Origin: JAHBVH01 sp034432375
GTDB lineage: Bacteria; Chloroflexota; Anaerolineae; Caldilineales; Caldilineaceae
DNA length: 64,000 nucleotides
Direction: 5' to 3'
NCBI GenBank assembly: GCA_034432375.1
Contig: DAOUCA010000168.1
Coordinates: forward strand, 1-64,000
Shown here: in pieces, positions 8,857 through 17,160 of the stretch
Position numbering within the stretch: position 1 is the stretch's first letter
Layout of the letters: every line of letters begins with the position of its first letter
Position numbers and translations under genes: made by a program
The notes under the pieces: model-generated
Seen by the model: only the letters and a program-made list of their open reading frames with translations
Databases searched by the model: none
What the model was told of the DNA's origin: nothing

Positions 8857-9636
8857 GTGAACAGACATGATCTCCCGAACTGTCATTCCACGATCCACAC
8901 CTGTCTTGACCGTCATGTGGCAGGTGAAGAACCTTCTGCTACCAGTGGTGCAAGCTCGCGTGCCGCGCTGGTGCGCAACAAGAGCTGGCAACCGGTGGGC
9001 CGTGCCCTGCGCGCGCGTTTTCTCGATGGCGAGCCCCAGGTACAACAAAAGGTCATACGCTTTGCCCAAGGCTGGAGCAGCTATGCCAATATCTCCTTTC
9101 TTTTTGGCACTGATCCCAATGCCGAGATCCGGATTTCCTTTGCGCAAGCCGGCTCCTGGTCTTATATTGGCACGGATGCGCTCGCCGTGGCGGAAGATGA
9201 GCCGACGATGAACTTTGGCTGGCTCACACCGAGTACACCGAATGATGAAGTGATGCGGGTGGTGCTCCATGAATTTGGTCATGCGCTTGGCCTGGTCCAT
9301 GAACATCAGAATCCGGCGACGACCATTCCGTGGAATCGTCAGGCCGTCTATGCGTATTACAGTGGACCCCCTAACAACTGGACAGAGGAAGAGGTCGACC
9401 GCAATCTCTTTCAACTATATGAGCGGGATTGCACGCAATACTCTGCCTTTGACCAGTATTCGATCATGCTCTACCCCATCCCCCAGGAATTTACCGACGG
9501 TGACTTTACGGTCGGTTGGAATCAAGCCTTGTCCGCCGTGGACAAAGCCTTTATCGCCACCTGTTATCCATTTCCCAACCGGATAGAAACGCCACGCCGC
9601 ATCTTGGCGAGAGCCCAAGCGCTTGCTTATCGCTAG
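8857..9636 (+). CDS. Astacin-like zinc metallopeptidase, short paralogue
   Basis: This 259-residue protein aligns with the catalytic part of the preceding gene and shares long identical stretches such as FGTDPNAEIRISFAQ and YYSGPPNNW (one or two changes). It has HEFGHALGLVHEH at 138-150 and the Met-turn SIMLYP at 202-207, so it should be active. The PPC-like domain is absent; the protein ends soon after the fold with an Arg/Ala-rich tail. The start is a GTG, with AAAGGA 10 bases upstream. No signal peptide is seen. Its stop overlaps the stop of the convergent patatin gene. Confidence 0.85.
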   Translation: MNRHDLPNCHSTIHTCLDRHVAGEEPSATSGASSRAALVRNKSWQPVGRALRARFLDGEPQVQQKVIRFAQGWSSYANISFLFGTDPNAEIRISFAQAGSWSYIGTDALAVAEDEPTMNFGWLTPSTPNDEVMRVVLHEFGHALGLVHEHQNPATTIPWNRQAVYAYYSGPPNNWTEEEVDRNLFQLYERDCTQYSAFDQYSIMLYPIPQEFTDGDFTVGWNQALSAVDKAFIATCYPFPNRIETPRRILARAQALAYR

Positions 9637-10547
9637 CGCTGTTGTGGTGGAATGTATTCGCGTGCGGCACCGACCGTTTCACCAAAGCTTCTCTGCACGC
9701 CGGCGGGCGCCATTGTACGTGGCCGCGGCGCTAGAAGGTATGCTTCCGCCAACGCTTGGCCCCGTTTTACCATGGCCGTGGTTTTACTGAAATCGCGGAA
9801 GCCCACCTGTTCAGGGAAACTTACCTGAATGTGGTGTAGATCAACAGATGTATCCTTGGTTGCCCGTTCGAGATCGACCAAAAAGGATTGGGTCGTTAAC
9901 GTAGAGAGGGTGCGATTGAGCAGCTCGATAATCCCATCCACAACCGGTTGCTTTGAGCCATCATACCCGGCGTTGATCGCATAGATTTGTGTAGCCCCCA
10001 TATCCATCGCGATGCTGATCGGCACGTTGGCCACGGTGCCACCATCGACCAACTGCAGATCGCGATAGGTCACTGGCGGGTGGATCACGGGGACGGCTGC
10101 GCTGGCCGTAACCGCATCTAACAAAGGCGCGCTTTTATCTTCACCAAAGAGAAAAAGGCGCATGGTGGTCAGATCGGTCGAGGTAACATAGAGGGGGATT
10201 TTGAGGCTGGCAAAGGTCGTTGCCGCAGCCGGTAACGCACTTTTGATCATCTCGCGGACACCGGTATTGGGAAAGATACTCTCTTCCTTGCTCAGAATCC
10301 GCCAACCGATTTGCAAGACATTGCCGGGGTAGATTTTGGCCGCCGTTGCTTCGCCCCATAAGGTTGCCATCCGTTCGGTAATCTTGGGATCCTCAACGCC
10401 ATACGCCGCCAACACCGCGCTGTTAATCGCACCAGCGGAAGTACCGACCAACAGATCGGGCTTGATGCCGTGCGCCAAGAGCGCTTGTACCGCTCCAACC
10501 TGCAACGGGCCACGATTTCCGGCACCACTAAAGACAAAAGCAATCAT
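9633..10547 (-). CDS. Patatin-like phospholipase
   Basis: The protein has the Ser-Asp dyad fold of patatins: oxyanion loop SGAGNRG near residue 8, nucleophile elbow GTSAG with Ser37, and VDGG with Asp168. Such enzymes hydrolyse acyl esters of phospholipids. Length (304 aa) is normal for single-domain bacterial forms and there is no signal peptide. ATG 10547 is preferred over the GTG one codon upstream because AAGGAG stands 7 bases before it. The 3' end overlaps the convergent metallopeptidase gene by 4 bases. Confidence 0.88.
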   Translation of the reverse strand: MIAFVFSGAGNRGPLQVGAVQALLAHGIKPDLLVGTSAGAINSAVLAAYGVEDPKITERMATLWGEATAAKIYPGNVLQIGWRILSKEESIFPNTGVREMIKSALPAAATTFASLKIPLYVTSTDLTTMRLFLFGEDKSAPLLDAVTASAAVPVIHPPVTYRDLQLVDGGTVANVPISIAMDMGATQIYAINAGYDGSKQPVVDGIIELLNRTLSTLTTQSFLVDLERATKDTSVDLHHIQVSFPEQVGFRDFSKTTAMVKRGQALAEAYLLAPRPRTMAPAGVQRSFGETVGAAREYIPPQQR

Positions 10548-10668
10548 CACACAGCTCCTTTCGGATCTACAATTGAGTGGAGTCCATTTTGGGCACAGAT
10601 GCCCTTCCTCTCAATAAACGCAGTGGATGTGCATTTTCTCGGTATCAATGCTTGCGTAGTTGAAACTA

Positions 10669-10761
10669 AGGGCCTGTCCAGAAATAACTTGGAGAATTTT
10701 TCCGTACGGACACGGTACACCGTGTCCGTACAATTGACTACTTTATTTCTGGACAGACCCT
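10669..10761. mobile_element. MITE-like palindrome, GGACACGG family, copy 2
   Basis: Near-perfect terminal arms (CTGTCCAGAAATAA at the left, TTATTTCTGGACAG at the right) flank a core palindrome at 10704-10731 with arms GTACGGACACGG. Order and spacing match the copy at 7202-7309, including the AATAACTT after the left arm. The rest of the 280-base gap to hisD shows nothing else. Confidence 0.75.
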
Positions 10762-10831
10762 AAATAAAGTACAGGACGAAGCTCAGCCTACGCTACAACG
10801 AGTTTATTTCCCGTATTTTCTTGAACTTTAC

Positions 10832-12169
10832 CTACCCCGCACGCAGCCGCCGGCTGACCGCAGCGGCGTGGGCACTGAGCCCTTCTGCCTCAGCCATCAG
10901 TTGGGCGGCCTCTCCAATATTGGCAAAGGCAGTGTCATTGAGCCCAATGACACTGATCAACTTGAGAAAGTCGTTGACATTCACAGGACTGTTAAAGCGC
11001 GCCGTACCACCGGTTGGCATGACATGGCTCGGCCCCGCAACATAATCGCCCAATACTTCAAAACTGCGTTCCCCAAGAAAGATCCCGCCGGCATTCTTGA
11101 TCTGATCAAGGTAGCGCATGGGCTGATCCACGAGCAGGCAGAGATGTTCCGGCGCATATTGATTGGCCAACCCAAGCGATTGTTCTAAACTTTCTGTAAC
11201 CACGATACCGCTGCCCCGGGCTAGCGATTTCACAATCACCTCGGCCCGCCCCAACTCTTCTAATTGTGCCATCACCGCCGCCTGCACCTGTTCTGCCATC
11301 GATTGGCTAGGGGTGAGTAAAATTGCACTGGCCAAAACATCATGTTCGGCTTGTGCCAACAGATCGGCGGCGACCAGTTGCGGATCGGCGTTGGCATCGG
11401 CAATGACCAAGGTTTCGGTAGGGCCGGGTAACCCTTCAATGCCGACGATGCCAAAGACCTGGCGTTTGGCCAGGGTGGTAAAAAGATTGCCTGGCCCACA
11501 AACTTTGTCTACGCACGGGATCGTCGCGGTACCAAAGGCAAGCGCGCCGATTGCCTGCGCGCCGCCCCCCACGTAGATGGCATCGACGCCGGCAATATCC
11601 GCGGCCACGATGGTGGTGGGGTGGGGCAGACCGCTCTCCCGCTGCGGGGGCGAGATCACGACAAGCTCCGGCACACCCGCCACCTTGGCTGGAATGGCCG
11701 TCATCAGCAGGGAACTGAACAAAGGTGCTTCGCCGCCGGGAATATAGATGCCCACACGAGGGATCGGACGTACCAGTTGCCCCAATAACCCTTCCGGTCC
11801 TTCCTGGAGCCATTGCAAGGTTGGCTGCCCGCGATGGAACTGTTCGATGCGTGTGGCTGCCAATCGCATGGCTTCGACTAACTCCGAAGAGATTTTCGTG
11901 TAGGCATCTTTGATCTGATCAGCTGTGATAACGAGCACCTGTGGCGTTACACGGTCAAGCCGCTCGGTCCATTCAATCAGTGCCGCGTCACCTCGTCGGC
12001 GAACATCGGCCAGGATCCGGCGCACCGCTTCATCTGGACCAATCCGCTCGCCAAAGAGGGCAATGTTTTTGTCGAGCATTGCATCGGGCACCTGCCATTC
12101 ATCCCAGGCCGCTCGGCGCAGAATCGTTGCTTCTGCTGTTGCCACATCCATAATCCGCATAAGACTCAT
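10832..12169 (-). CDS. hisD: Histidinol dehydrogenase
   Basis: HisD oxidises L-histidinol to L-histidine in two NAD-dependent steps, the last reactions of histidine synthesis. The 445-residue length is typical. Visible family blocks are VGIYIPGGEAPLFSSLLMTAIPAKVAGV, the CGPGN nucleotide-site region, LLAQAEHDVLASAILLT with zinc ligands Gln and His, and VAGPSHVMPTGGTARF with NVNDFLK near the C-terminus. No other his genes are in the window, so it is outside a his operon. The start ATG has only a weak ribosome binding site. The gene lies downstream of the Nudix gene on the same strand, across a repeat-filled gap. Confidence 0.95.
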   Translation of the reverse strand: MSLMRIMDVATAEATILRRAAWDEWQVPDAMLDKNIALFGERIGPDEAVRRILADVRRRGDAALIEWTERLDRVTPQVLVITADQIKDAYTKISSELVEAMRLAATRIEQFHRGQPTLQWLQEGPEGLLGQLVRPIPRVGIYIPGGEAPLFSSLLMTAIPAKVAGVPELVVISPPQRESGLPHPTTIVAADIAGVDAIYVGGGAQAIGALAFGTATIPCVDKVCGPGNLFTTLAKRQVFGIVGIEGLPGPTETLVIADANADPQLVAADLLAQAEHDVLASAILLTPSQSMAEQVQAAVMAQLEELGRAEVIVKSLARGSGIVVTESLEQSLGLANQYAPEHLCLLVDQPMRYLDQIKNAGGIFLGERSFEVLGDYVAGPSHVMPTGGTARFNSPVNVNDFLKLISVIGLNDTAFANIGEAAQLMAEAEGLSAHAAAVSRRLRAG

Positions 12170-12240
12170 AAGTGACTTTCTTTTGTTGCTATTGTGTTCG
12201 TACGGGGTAGTACAGTGTGACGCAGTTTGTGGTGGTTTAG

Positions 12241-12345
12241 GCCCTCACCCCTGGGACCCCTCTGGGGACCTCTCCCAGCCTGGGAGAGGGGAGTCTAGTT
12301 CCCTTCTCTCGCAAGTGGGGGGGGGTTAGAGAGGGGGAGGGGTTA
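12241..12345. repeat. G/C-rich inverted repeats, CTCCCC family
   Basis: CCCCTCTGGGGACCTCTCCC, AGCCTGGGAGAGGGGAG and a following G-run (GGGGGGGGTTAGAGAGGGGG) pair in several ways. The stretch resembles the blocks at 7317 and 19556 and lies between the Nudix gene and hisD. Confidence 0.5.
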
Positions 12346-12357
12346 GAGAGGGGGCAC

Positions 12358-13071
12358 CTAAGGATCGCTGCAATCCCGTGTGAACCCACAGATCTGACAG
12401 ACGATTTTGCAATGACGTTTGGTTACCGCGCCGTTGCACACCCAGCAATAAGTATCATCAACCGGTGAATAGACCGGTTGATGGGTCGACACGGTTGAAG
12501 TCCTGGTCGAAGTCCTGGCCGAAGTCTTCGCGATCGGCGGTGGCACCACCTGGCCGCCCTGGTAAAAGAGGACATCGTGCTCCTGCAAGAGGCCATCGAC
12601 ATAGACAAAGCGCCCAGAAAAGAAGGCTTCCCCAGCTAGCCAACGCAAAAAGATGCGATCGCCCTCCCATAGGTTGAGATCGAAGAGTTGCGCATCATCG
12701 ATCCAGGCTAGCACCCCTTCATCGGAATCGATCAACTCACCGTGAAAGCTGTCAGCCACAAAGACAAAAGTGTACCAATCATCGAGATTGGGGTCGTGGT
12801 GACGGGGATCATCGGCGGCCCACGCTGCCCGTTGCCCGCTGGGAAAGCCGGGGAAGGTCAGAATTCCGCGCAGCACTGGCTGTTGCATCACCAGGCCACT
12901 CTCTTCCTCAACTTCGCGAATTGCACAAGCCTCGGGGCTTTCCCCTGGTAAAAATTTGCCGCCAAGCCCATTCCATTTGCCGGCGTGCATATCGTTCGCT
13001 TTCTTGATGCGATGTAACATCAAGGTTTTGCCGTTGGCGCGTACATAACAGAGGGTCGCGAGTTTCAGCAT
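12358..13071 (-). CDS. Nudix hydrolase with C-terminal Cys-rich motif
   Basis: The Nudix box is complete at residues 38-60 (G38-x5-E44-x7-REVEEESGL). The protein starts like MutT/MTH1-type 8-oxo-dGTP diphosphatases (TLCYVRANGKTLMLHR; KWNGLGGK). It cleaves nucleoside diphosphate-X substrates; the exact substrate is inferred. After the fold comes a Thr/Ser/Arg repeat linker (near 190-203) and a Cys-rich tail, CWVCNGAV...HCKIVCQICGF..DC, that could bind zinc; this fusion is unusual. The gene begins 2 bases after the stop of the E1 beta gene, so it is probably in that operon. Confidence 0.85.
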   Translation of the reverse strand: MLKLATLCYVRANGKTLMLHRIKKANDMHAGKWNGLGGKFLPGESPEACAIREVEEESGLVMQQPVLRGILTFPGFPSGQRAAWAADDPRHHDPNLDDWYTFVFVADSFHGELIDSDEGVLAWIDDAQLFDLNLWEGDRIFLRWLAGEAFFSGRFVYVDGLLQEHDVLFYQGGQVVPPPIAKTSARTSTRTSTVSTHQPVYSPVDDTYCWVCNGAVTKRHCKIVCQICGFTRDCSDP

Positions 13072-13073
13072 CG

Positions 13074-14141
13074 TTAAAATGCCGCCAATTCGCGGGCCAT
13101 GCGGCTGATCTTGGTTGCATCCGGGCGATAGGCATCTTCAAGGGTCGGGCTAAAGGGCACCGGCACATCGAGCCCACCGAGGCGACGGACAGGCGCATCG
13201 AGCCATTCAAACGCTTCGTCGGCAATCAGGGAGACAATCTCCGCACCAATGCCCAAGAGCTGGTTTGCCGAATGCACGACCAGGACTTTGCCCGTTTTGC
13301 GAGCGCTGGCCAGCACCGTTTCAGTATCGAGTGGTTTTAGCGTGCGCAGATCGATCACTTCGACACTGATCCCTTCCTCGGCCAAAGTGGCCGCTGCGGC
13401 CAATGCTTCGCGTACCTGTGCGCCATAGGTGATAATCGAGAGATCCTCGCCCGATCGGGCAATGTGTGCTTTGCCCAAGGGTACGACATATTCCCCGGCA
13501 GGCACGTAGCTTTTGATCGAACGGTAGAGCGGTTTTGCCTCAAAGTAGATCACCGGATTGTTGTCGCGAATGGCGGCGATCATCAATCCTTTGGCATCGG
13601 CGGGGGTTGCGGGCGCAACGACCTTTAAGCCTGGCGCGTGGGCAAACCATGCTTCTGGATTTTGGCTGTGGAATGGGCCGGAACGCAGGCCGCCATCGCT
13701 CGGTGCGCGGATCACCCACGGTACGGCACCAAGCCAACGATAGTAATTGGTGGCCGCATATTGCACAATACTGTCAAAAGCCGTCGTAATAAAGTCGGCG
13801 AATTGCATCTCGATCACCGGCCGCAACCCCATGAGCGCCATGCCCGTCGCCGCGCCCACAAAGGCCAACTCGGCCATGGGCATGTTGAGCACGCGCGCCG
13901 CCCCAAACTCTTCCTCAAAGCCTTTGGTCACCTTAAAGGCCCCCCCAAAGCTGCCGCCAATATCTTCCCCCATAAGCAACACATTCGGATCGCGCTGCAT
14001 CTCCTCGCGCAGGGCTTCACTAATCGCGGCGATGTAGGTGAGTTGGCGCGCTTCCTGATCGGCGGCGGTCGCTTCATTATCAGTAAACCCAAAGTTGCTT
14101 CCTACTTTGGGCGCTTGCTTCACTGCTTCTGCGATGCTCAT
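13074..14141 (-). CDS. pdhB: 2-oxoacid (pyruvate-type) dehydrogenase E1 component, beta subunit
   Basis: The 355-residue protein is the transketolase-like beta chain of a thiamine diphosphate E1. It works with the alpha chain to decarboxylate a 2-oxoacid and pass the acyl group to lipoyl-E2. Visible blocks are VLLMGEDIGGSFGGAFKVT, RVLNMPMAELAFVGAATGMA, PVIEMQFADF and the C-terminal LRTLKPLDTETVLASARKTG. It overlaps the alpha-subunit gene by 4 bases. No E2 or E3 gene is in the window. The substrate could be pyruvate, a branched-chain 2-oxoacid or acetoin; sequence alone does not decide. Confidence 0.9.
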   Translation of the reverse strand: MSIAEAVKQAPKVGSNFGFTDNEATAADQEARQLTYIAAISEALREEMQRDPNVLLMGEDIGGSFGGAFKVTKGFEEEFGAARVLNMPMAELAFVGAATGMALMGLRPVIEMQFADFITTAFDSIVQYAATNYYRWLGAVPWVIRAPSDGGLRSGPFHSQNPEAWFAHAPGLKVVAPATPADAKGLMIAAIRDNNPVIYFEAKPLYRSIKSYVPAGEYVVPLGKAHIARSGEDLSIITYGAQVREALAAAATLAEEGISVEVIDLRTLKPLDTETVLASARKTGKVLVVHSANQLLGIGAEIVSLIADEAFEWLDAPVRRLGGLDVPVPFSPTLEDAYRPDATKISRMARELAAF

Positions 14142-15160
14142 GGCGCGTAGACTCCTTCGGTGACGGTTTCGGCAGCAGGGAAGGGACTGGCCTCGGCAAA
14201 GTCGATGGCATCAGTGATCTCGACGGTGCAACGCTGGTTGATCTCATCGAGTTCTATCTGATCGGCGACTTCGGTGCTGATCAACCGTTTGGCAAAGATG
14301 TGAACTGGATCGCGCGCTTCCCACTCGGCCAATAGTTCGCGTGGCACATATTCGGCACCATCGTGAATGGCATGCCCCATCATGCGCATGGTTTTGGCTT
14401 CAATTAGCGTTGGCCCACCACCGGCACGCGCCCGCTCGACTGCTGCTTTCGTCACTGTATATACTGCTTCAACATCATTGCCGTCGACAATCACCCCAGG
14501 CATGTTATAAGCCGCCGCCCGCGCCGCAATATCTTGCACTGGCATCTGTTGTGCCACGGGGGTTGAGTAGGCATACTGATTGTTTTCCGCAATGAGTACA
14601 AAGGGCGCGTTGTAAAGCGCTGCCATGTTCAGCGTCTCGTGGAAAAGCCCCTCGCTCGTCGAGCCGTCGCCGATGTAGGTCATGGCAACCCGCGCTTCCT
14701 GGCGATAAGTAAAGCTCATCGCTGCGCCCAGAGCCACAGGCAGTGATTGGGGCAGGTGGCTGATAAAGCCAATGAGGTTGAAATTGAGATCACCCACGCC
14801 GTGCATGTTCGCATCGCGCCCGCGCGAAACGCCCGTGACCCGCGCCAGCAGGTTGCCCATGATACGCCGTGGCGTCAAGCCGCGCAACATGTAGCAGCCG
14901 TGGTCACGGTGCATCGGTGCCACCACATCATTGGGGGCTAGGGCATAGCCACTGCCAACACTGATCGCCTCGTGGCCGCGTTGGCTAAACATCCCGCCCA
15001 CGCCGCGCCCTTGTTTCCAAAGTGCCACCGCCATCTCATCAAGCGTACGTGTCAAACGCATCCAATAATAGAGATCCAGTTTCTGCTCGCGTGTCAAGGC
15101 ACTCTGCGCTTGGTCTGCTTGTTGTCGCAAAGAGGAAGAAGCCATGCAATCATCATCCAT
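14138..15160 (-). CDS. pdhA: 2-oxoacid (pyruvate-type) dehydrogenase E1 component, alpha subunit
   Basis: The alpha chain holds the thiamine diphosphate/magnesium motif GDGSTSEGLFHETLNMAA...LIAENN near residues 173-200. Earlier it has MFSQRGHEAISVGSGYAL, HRDHGCYMLRG and GRDANMHGVGD, all typical of E1 alpha of the pyruvate/branched-chain/acetoin class. The length of 340 residues is usual. The stop overlaps the start of the beta gene (ATGA). No clear ribosome binding site precedes the ATG; an in-frame ATG five codons later is an alternative. The cmk gene ends 20 bases upstream. Confidence 0.9.
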   Translation of the reverse strand: MDDDCMASSSLRQQADQAQSALTREQKLDLYYWMRLTRTLDEMAVALWKQGRGVGGMFSQRGHEAISVGSGYALAPNDVVAPMHRDHGCYMLRGLTPRRIMGNLLARVTGVSRGRDANMHGVGDLNFNLIGFISHLPQSLPVALGAAMSFTYRQEARVAMTYIGDGSTSEGLFHETLNMAALYNAPFVLIAENNQYAYSTPVAQQMPVQDIAARAAAYNMPGVIVDGNDVEAVYTVTKAAVERARAGGGPTLIEAKTMRMMGHAIHDGAEYVPRELLAEWEARDPVHIFAKRLISTEVADQIELDEINQRCTVEITDAIDFAEASPFPAAETVTEGVYAP

Positions 15161-15179
15161 ACGTTAGTCAATCGTTCAT

Positions 15180-16064
15180 CTAGTCAATTAAGATTTGGTC
15201 GGAGGCCAGCAGTAACAGCGTCTCTAGGACCTCGGCTGTACCCATCTGGGAGGTATCAACCTCAATCGCATCATCGGCAGGGCGCAGTGGCGAGAGGGCC
15301 CGTTGACTGTCCAGCGCATCGCGTGTTTCGATCTCATACAATACCTGCGAAAGCGTAATCGTTTTGCCCTTCTTGCGCTGTTCACAAAAGCGGCGCCGGG
15401 CGCGTTCGGCCAAGCTTGCCACCATATAAATTTTCAATGGTGCATCGGGCAAAACGACAGTGCCAATGTCCCGCCCAGCCATGACGATCCCCCCCTTTTC
15501 CGCATTGCCTGAGCCATAGTGCAATCCAATGCGCCGTTGTTGTTCACACAAGGCTTCGCGCACCTGGGGATGAGCGCTGATGATTGAAACATTGCGTTCA
15601 ATCATTGGCGACCGCAACTGTGCGGTTACCTCCAAGCCATCAATGTGGACGTGGCAGTAGATGCCGCCGATAAGCTCGCTCTGCTCCTCCTCGGCGACCG
15701 GCACGACCGTGATCTCAATCGTACGCGCCAACTCCCCAACGAGGGTGGCATCTTGCAAATTGAGCCCTTCTTCCAATGCTGCCCAGGTTACGGCGCGATA
15801 CATAATACCAGTATCAAAAAAGAGAAAGTCGAGAAGTCGCGCCAACTCGTGCCCAATCGTACTCTTGCCAGCACCGGCAGGGCCATCGATCGCAATAATT
15901 GCCGGCCGCATGTTGCGGATTATTTTGATTTCTGCCGCCAAATAGGCCGTGCTCAGATTGGGTAGCTTGTCGCTTTTCTCCCCTTCTCCCTGTTTTTCTT
16001 CTAGGAGATCGGTGTTACTGGTTGTCTCTCCTGCTGGGATGATCGAGTCTTGCTGTTCTTCCAT
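15180..16064 (-). CDS. cmk: Cytidylate kinase, with N-terminal extension
   Basis: CMP kinase phosphorylates CMP and dCMP with ATP. The P-loop GPAGAGKST is at residues 61-69, followed by FFDTGIMYRAVTWAAL (nucleotide-monophosphate site) and GIVMAGRDIGTVVLPDAPLKIYM. The catalytic region fits the usual 220-230 residue enzyme. The first 51 residues (Glu/Asp/Ser/Lys-rich, low complexity) are extra. A start at Met52 (position 15911) would give the normal length, but neither start has a good ribosome binding site. The neighbours are RluB-like synthase upstream, matching the common cmk/rlu neighbourhood. Confidence 0.9.
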   Translation of the reverse strand: MEEQQDSIIPAGETTSNTDLLEEKQGEGEKSDKLPNLSTAYLAAEIKIIRNMRPAIIAIDGPAGAGKSTIGHELARLLDFLFFDTGIMYRAVTWAALEEGLNLQDATLVGELARTIEITVVPVAEEEQSELIGGIYCHVHIDGLEVTAQLRSPMIERNVSIISAHPQVREALCEQQRRIGLHYGSGNAEKGGIVMAGRDIGTVVLPDAPLKIYMVASLAERARRRFCEQRKKGKTITLSQVLYEIETRDALDSQRALSPLRPADDAIEVDTSQMGTAEVLETLLLLASDQILID

Positions 16065-16120
16065 GATCTCTGTGCTTTCCAGCGCAAATAACAGTCTATC
16101 TCCTGCCGGTGCTTAGAGTC

Positions 16121-16169
16121 TATCCGTAAATTCTCTGTTCCCGCTGGGCCACAACCGAATTTACGGACA
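16121..16169. repeat. Inverted repeat, 13-bp arms
   Basis: TATCCGTAAATTC (16121-16133) pairs with GAATTTACGGACA (16157-16169) with one mismatch, between rluB and cmk. It resembles the ends of the CTGTCC palindromes elsewhere in the window. There is no T-tract. Confidence 0.6.
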
Positions 16170-16174
16170 GGTTC

Positions 16175-17152
16175 TTAATCCTGCCGACGCGATGGATGCC
16201 GTTTTACTCGTTGCGCCGAGTTAGTAGAATGGGATGAAGTCTGTGTGCTTCGATTGGTACGATTGCTGCTGTTTGCGCGTTCCCCACTATTTGTACGTCC
16301 GCGGTTGGTTCGATCGGATTGCCCTTTGGCCGACCGCGTATTGCGTCGGCTCTCTCTCTCGTCTGTATGCCGTCGGTCGTGTGGCGGCGTCGGGACAATG
16401 TCGGTCAGCTTCTGGAGATCCGCGATCTCGCCGCGTGTCAGGGGCTTCTGTTCACGTAGCTTTAATTGCCCCAGTGTCAATGGGCCAATCGACCAACGAA
16501 CCAAACGCAAGGTGGGATAGCCAATCGCGGCTGTCATGTGGCGAATCTGACGCTTTTTGCCCTCACGTAGAATAATTTCGAGCCAAACGCCTTCGGTGGG
16601 CCCTTTACTGAGCTGGAGCTCAGCGGGCAGTGCCGTCACCACACGCACTTGTGCGGGCGCGCTGCGTCCCGTGGGCAGATCGACCCCTTGCCGCAACTGG
16701 GCCAAAGCTGCTGCTTCTGGTACACGTTCCACAAGCACATAATAGGTCTTGGTATGCTCGAACCGTGGGTGCGTTAGACGATGGGCGAGGGCCCCATCAT
16801 CCGTCATTAAAACCAGCCCTTCGCTGTGTAGATCCAAGCGACCAACCGGAAAGAGCCGCCGCATCTCTGGTGGCAGCAGATCGGCGACTGTTTGCCGCCC
16901 ATCTGTTTCCCCACCGATATCGCCAAGCACCCCGCGCGGTTTATGTAGTTTGATATAGACGTGACGTTTGGGCAGATGAACGGGTTTGCCATCGACACTC
17001 AACTGCGCCAATTCAGGGTCAACCTTGGTACCAAGCTCAGTCACGGTCTGCCCATTAATTTGAACACGCCCTTCGGTGATCAACTGTTCACAGGCGCGCC
17101 GACTGGCGACACCGGCGGCTGCTAAGATTTTTTGTAAACGTTCTTCTGCCAT
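16175..17152 (-). CDS. rluB: Pseudouridine synthase, RsuA/RluB family, with basic tail
   Basis: An S4 RNA-binding domain (residues 3-60) is followed by the synthase domain with FPVGRLDLHSEGLVLMTDDG, where Asp107 of GRLD is the catalytic residue. The family isomerises a uridine in 23S (RluB/E/F) or 16S (RsuA) rRNA. The call of RluB is the best guess from overall form. After about residue 255 the protein has some 70 residues rich in Arg, Ser, Asn and Thr, probably disordered and RNA-binding. ATG 17152 is chosen over a TTG five codons upstream that would overlap the preceding gene. It follows dacA by 8 bases. Confidence 0.88.
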   Translation of the reverse strand: MAEERLQKILAAAGVASRRACEQLITEGRVQINGQTVTELGTKVDPELAQLSVDGKPVHLPKRHVYIKLHKPRGVLGDIGGETDGRQTVADLLPPEMRRLFPVGRLDLHSEGLVLMTDDGALAHRLTHPRFEHTKTYYVLVERVPEAAALAQLRQGVDLPTGRSAPAQVRVVTALPAELQLSKGPTEGVWLEIILREGKKRQIRHMTAAIGYPTLRLVRWSIGPLTLGQLKLREQKPLTRGEIADLQKLTDIVPTPPHDRRHTDERESRRNTRSAKGQSDRTNRGRTNSGERANSSNRTNRSTQTSSHSTNSAQRVKRHPSRRQD

Positions 17153-17160
17153 AAGAGTTA

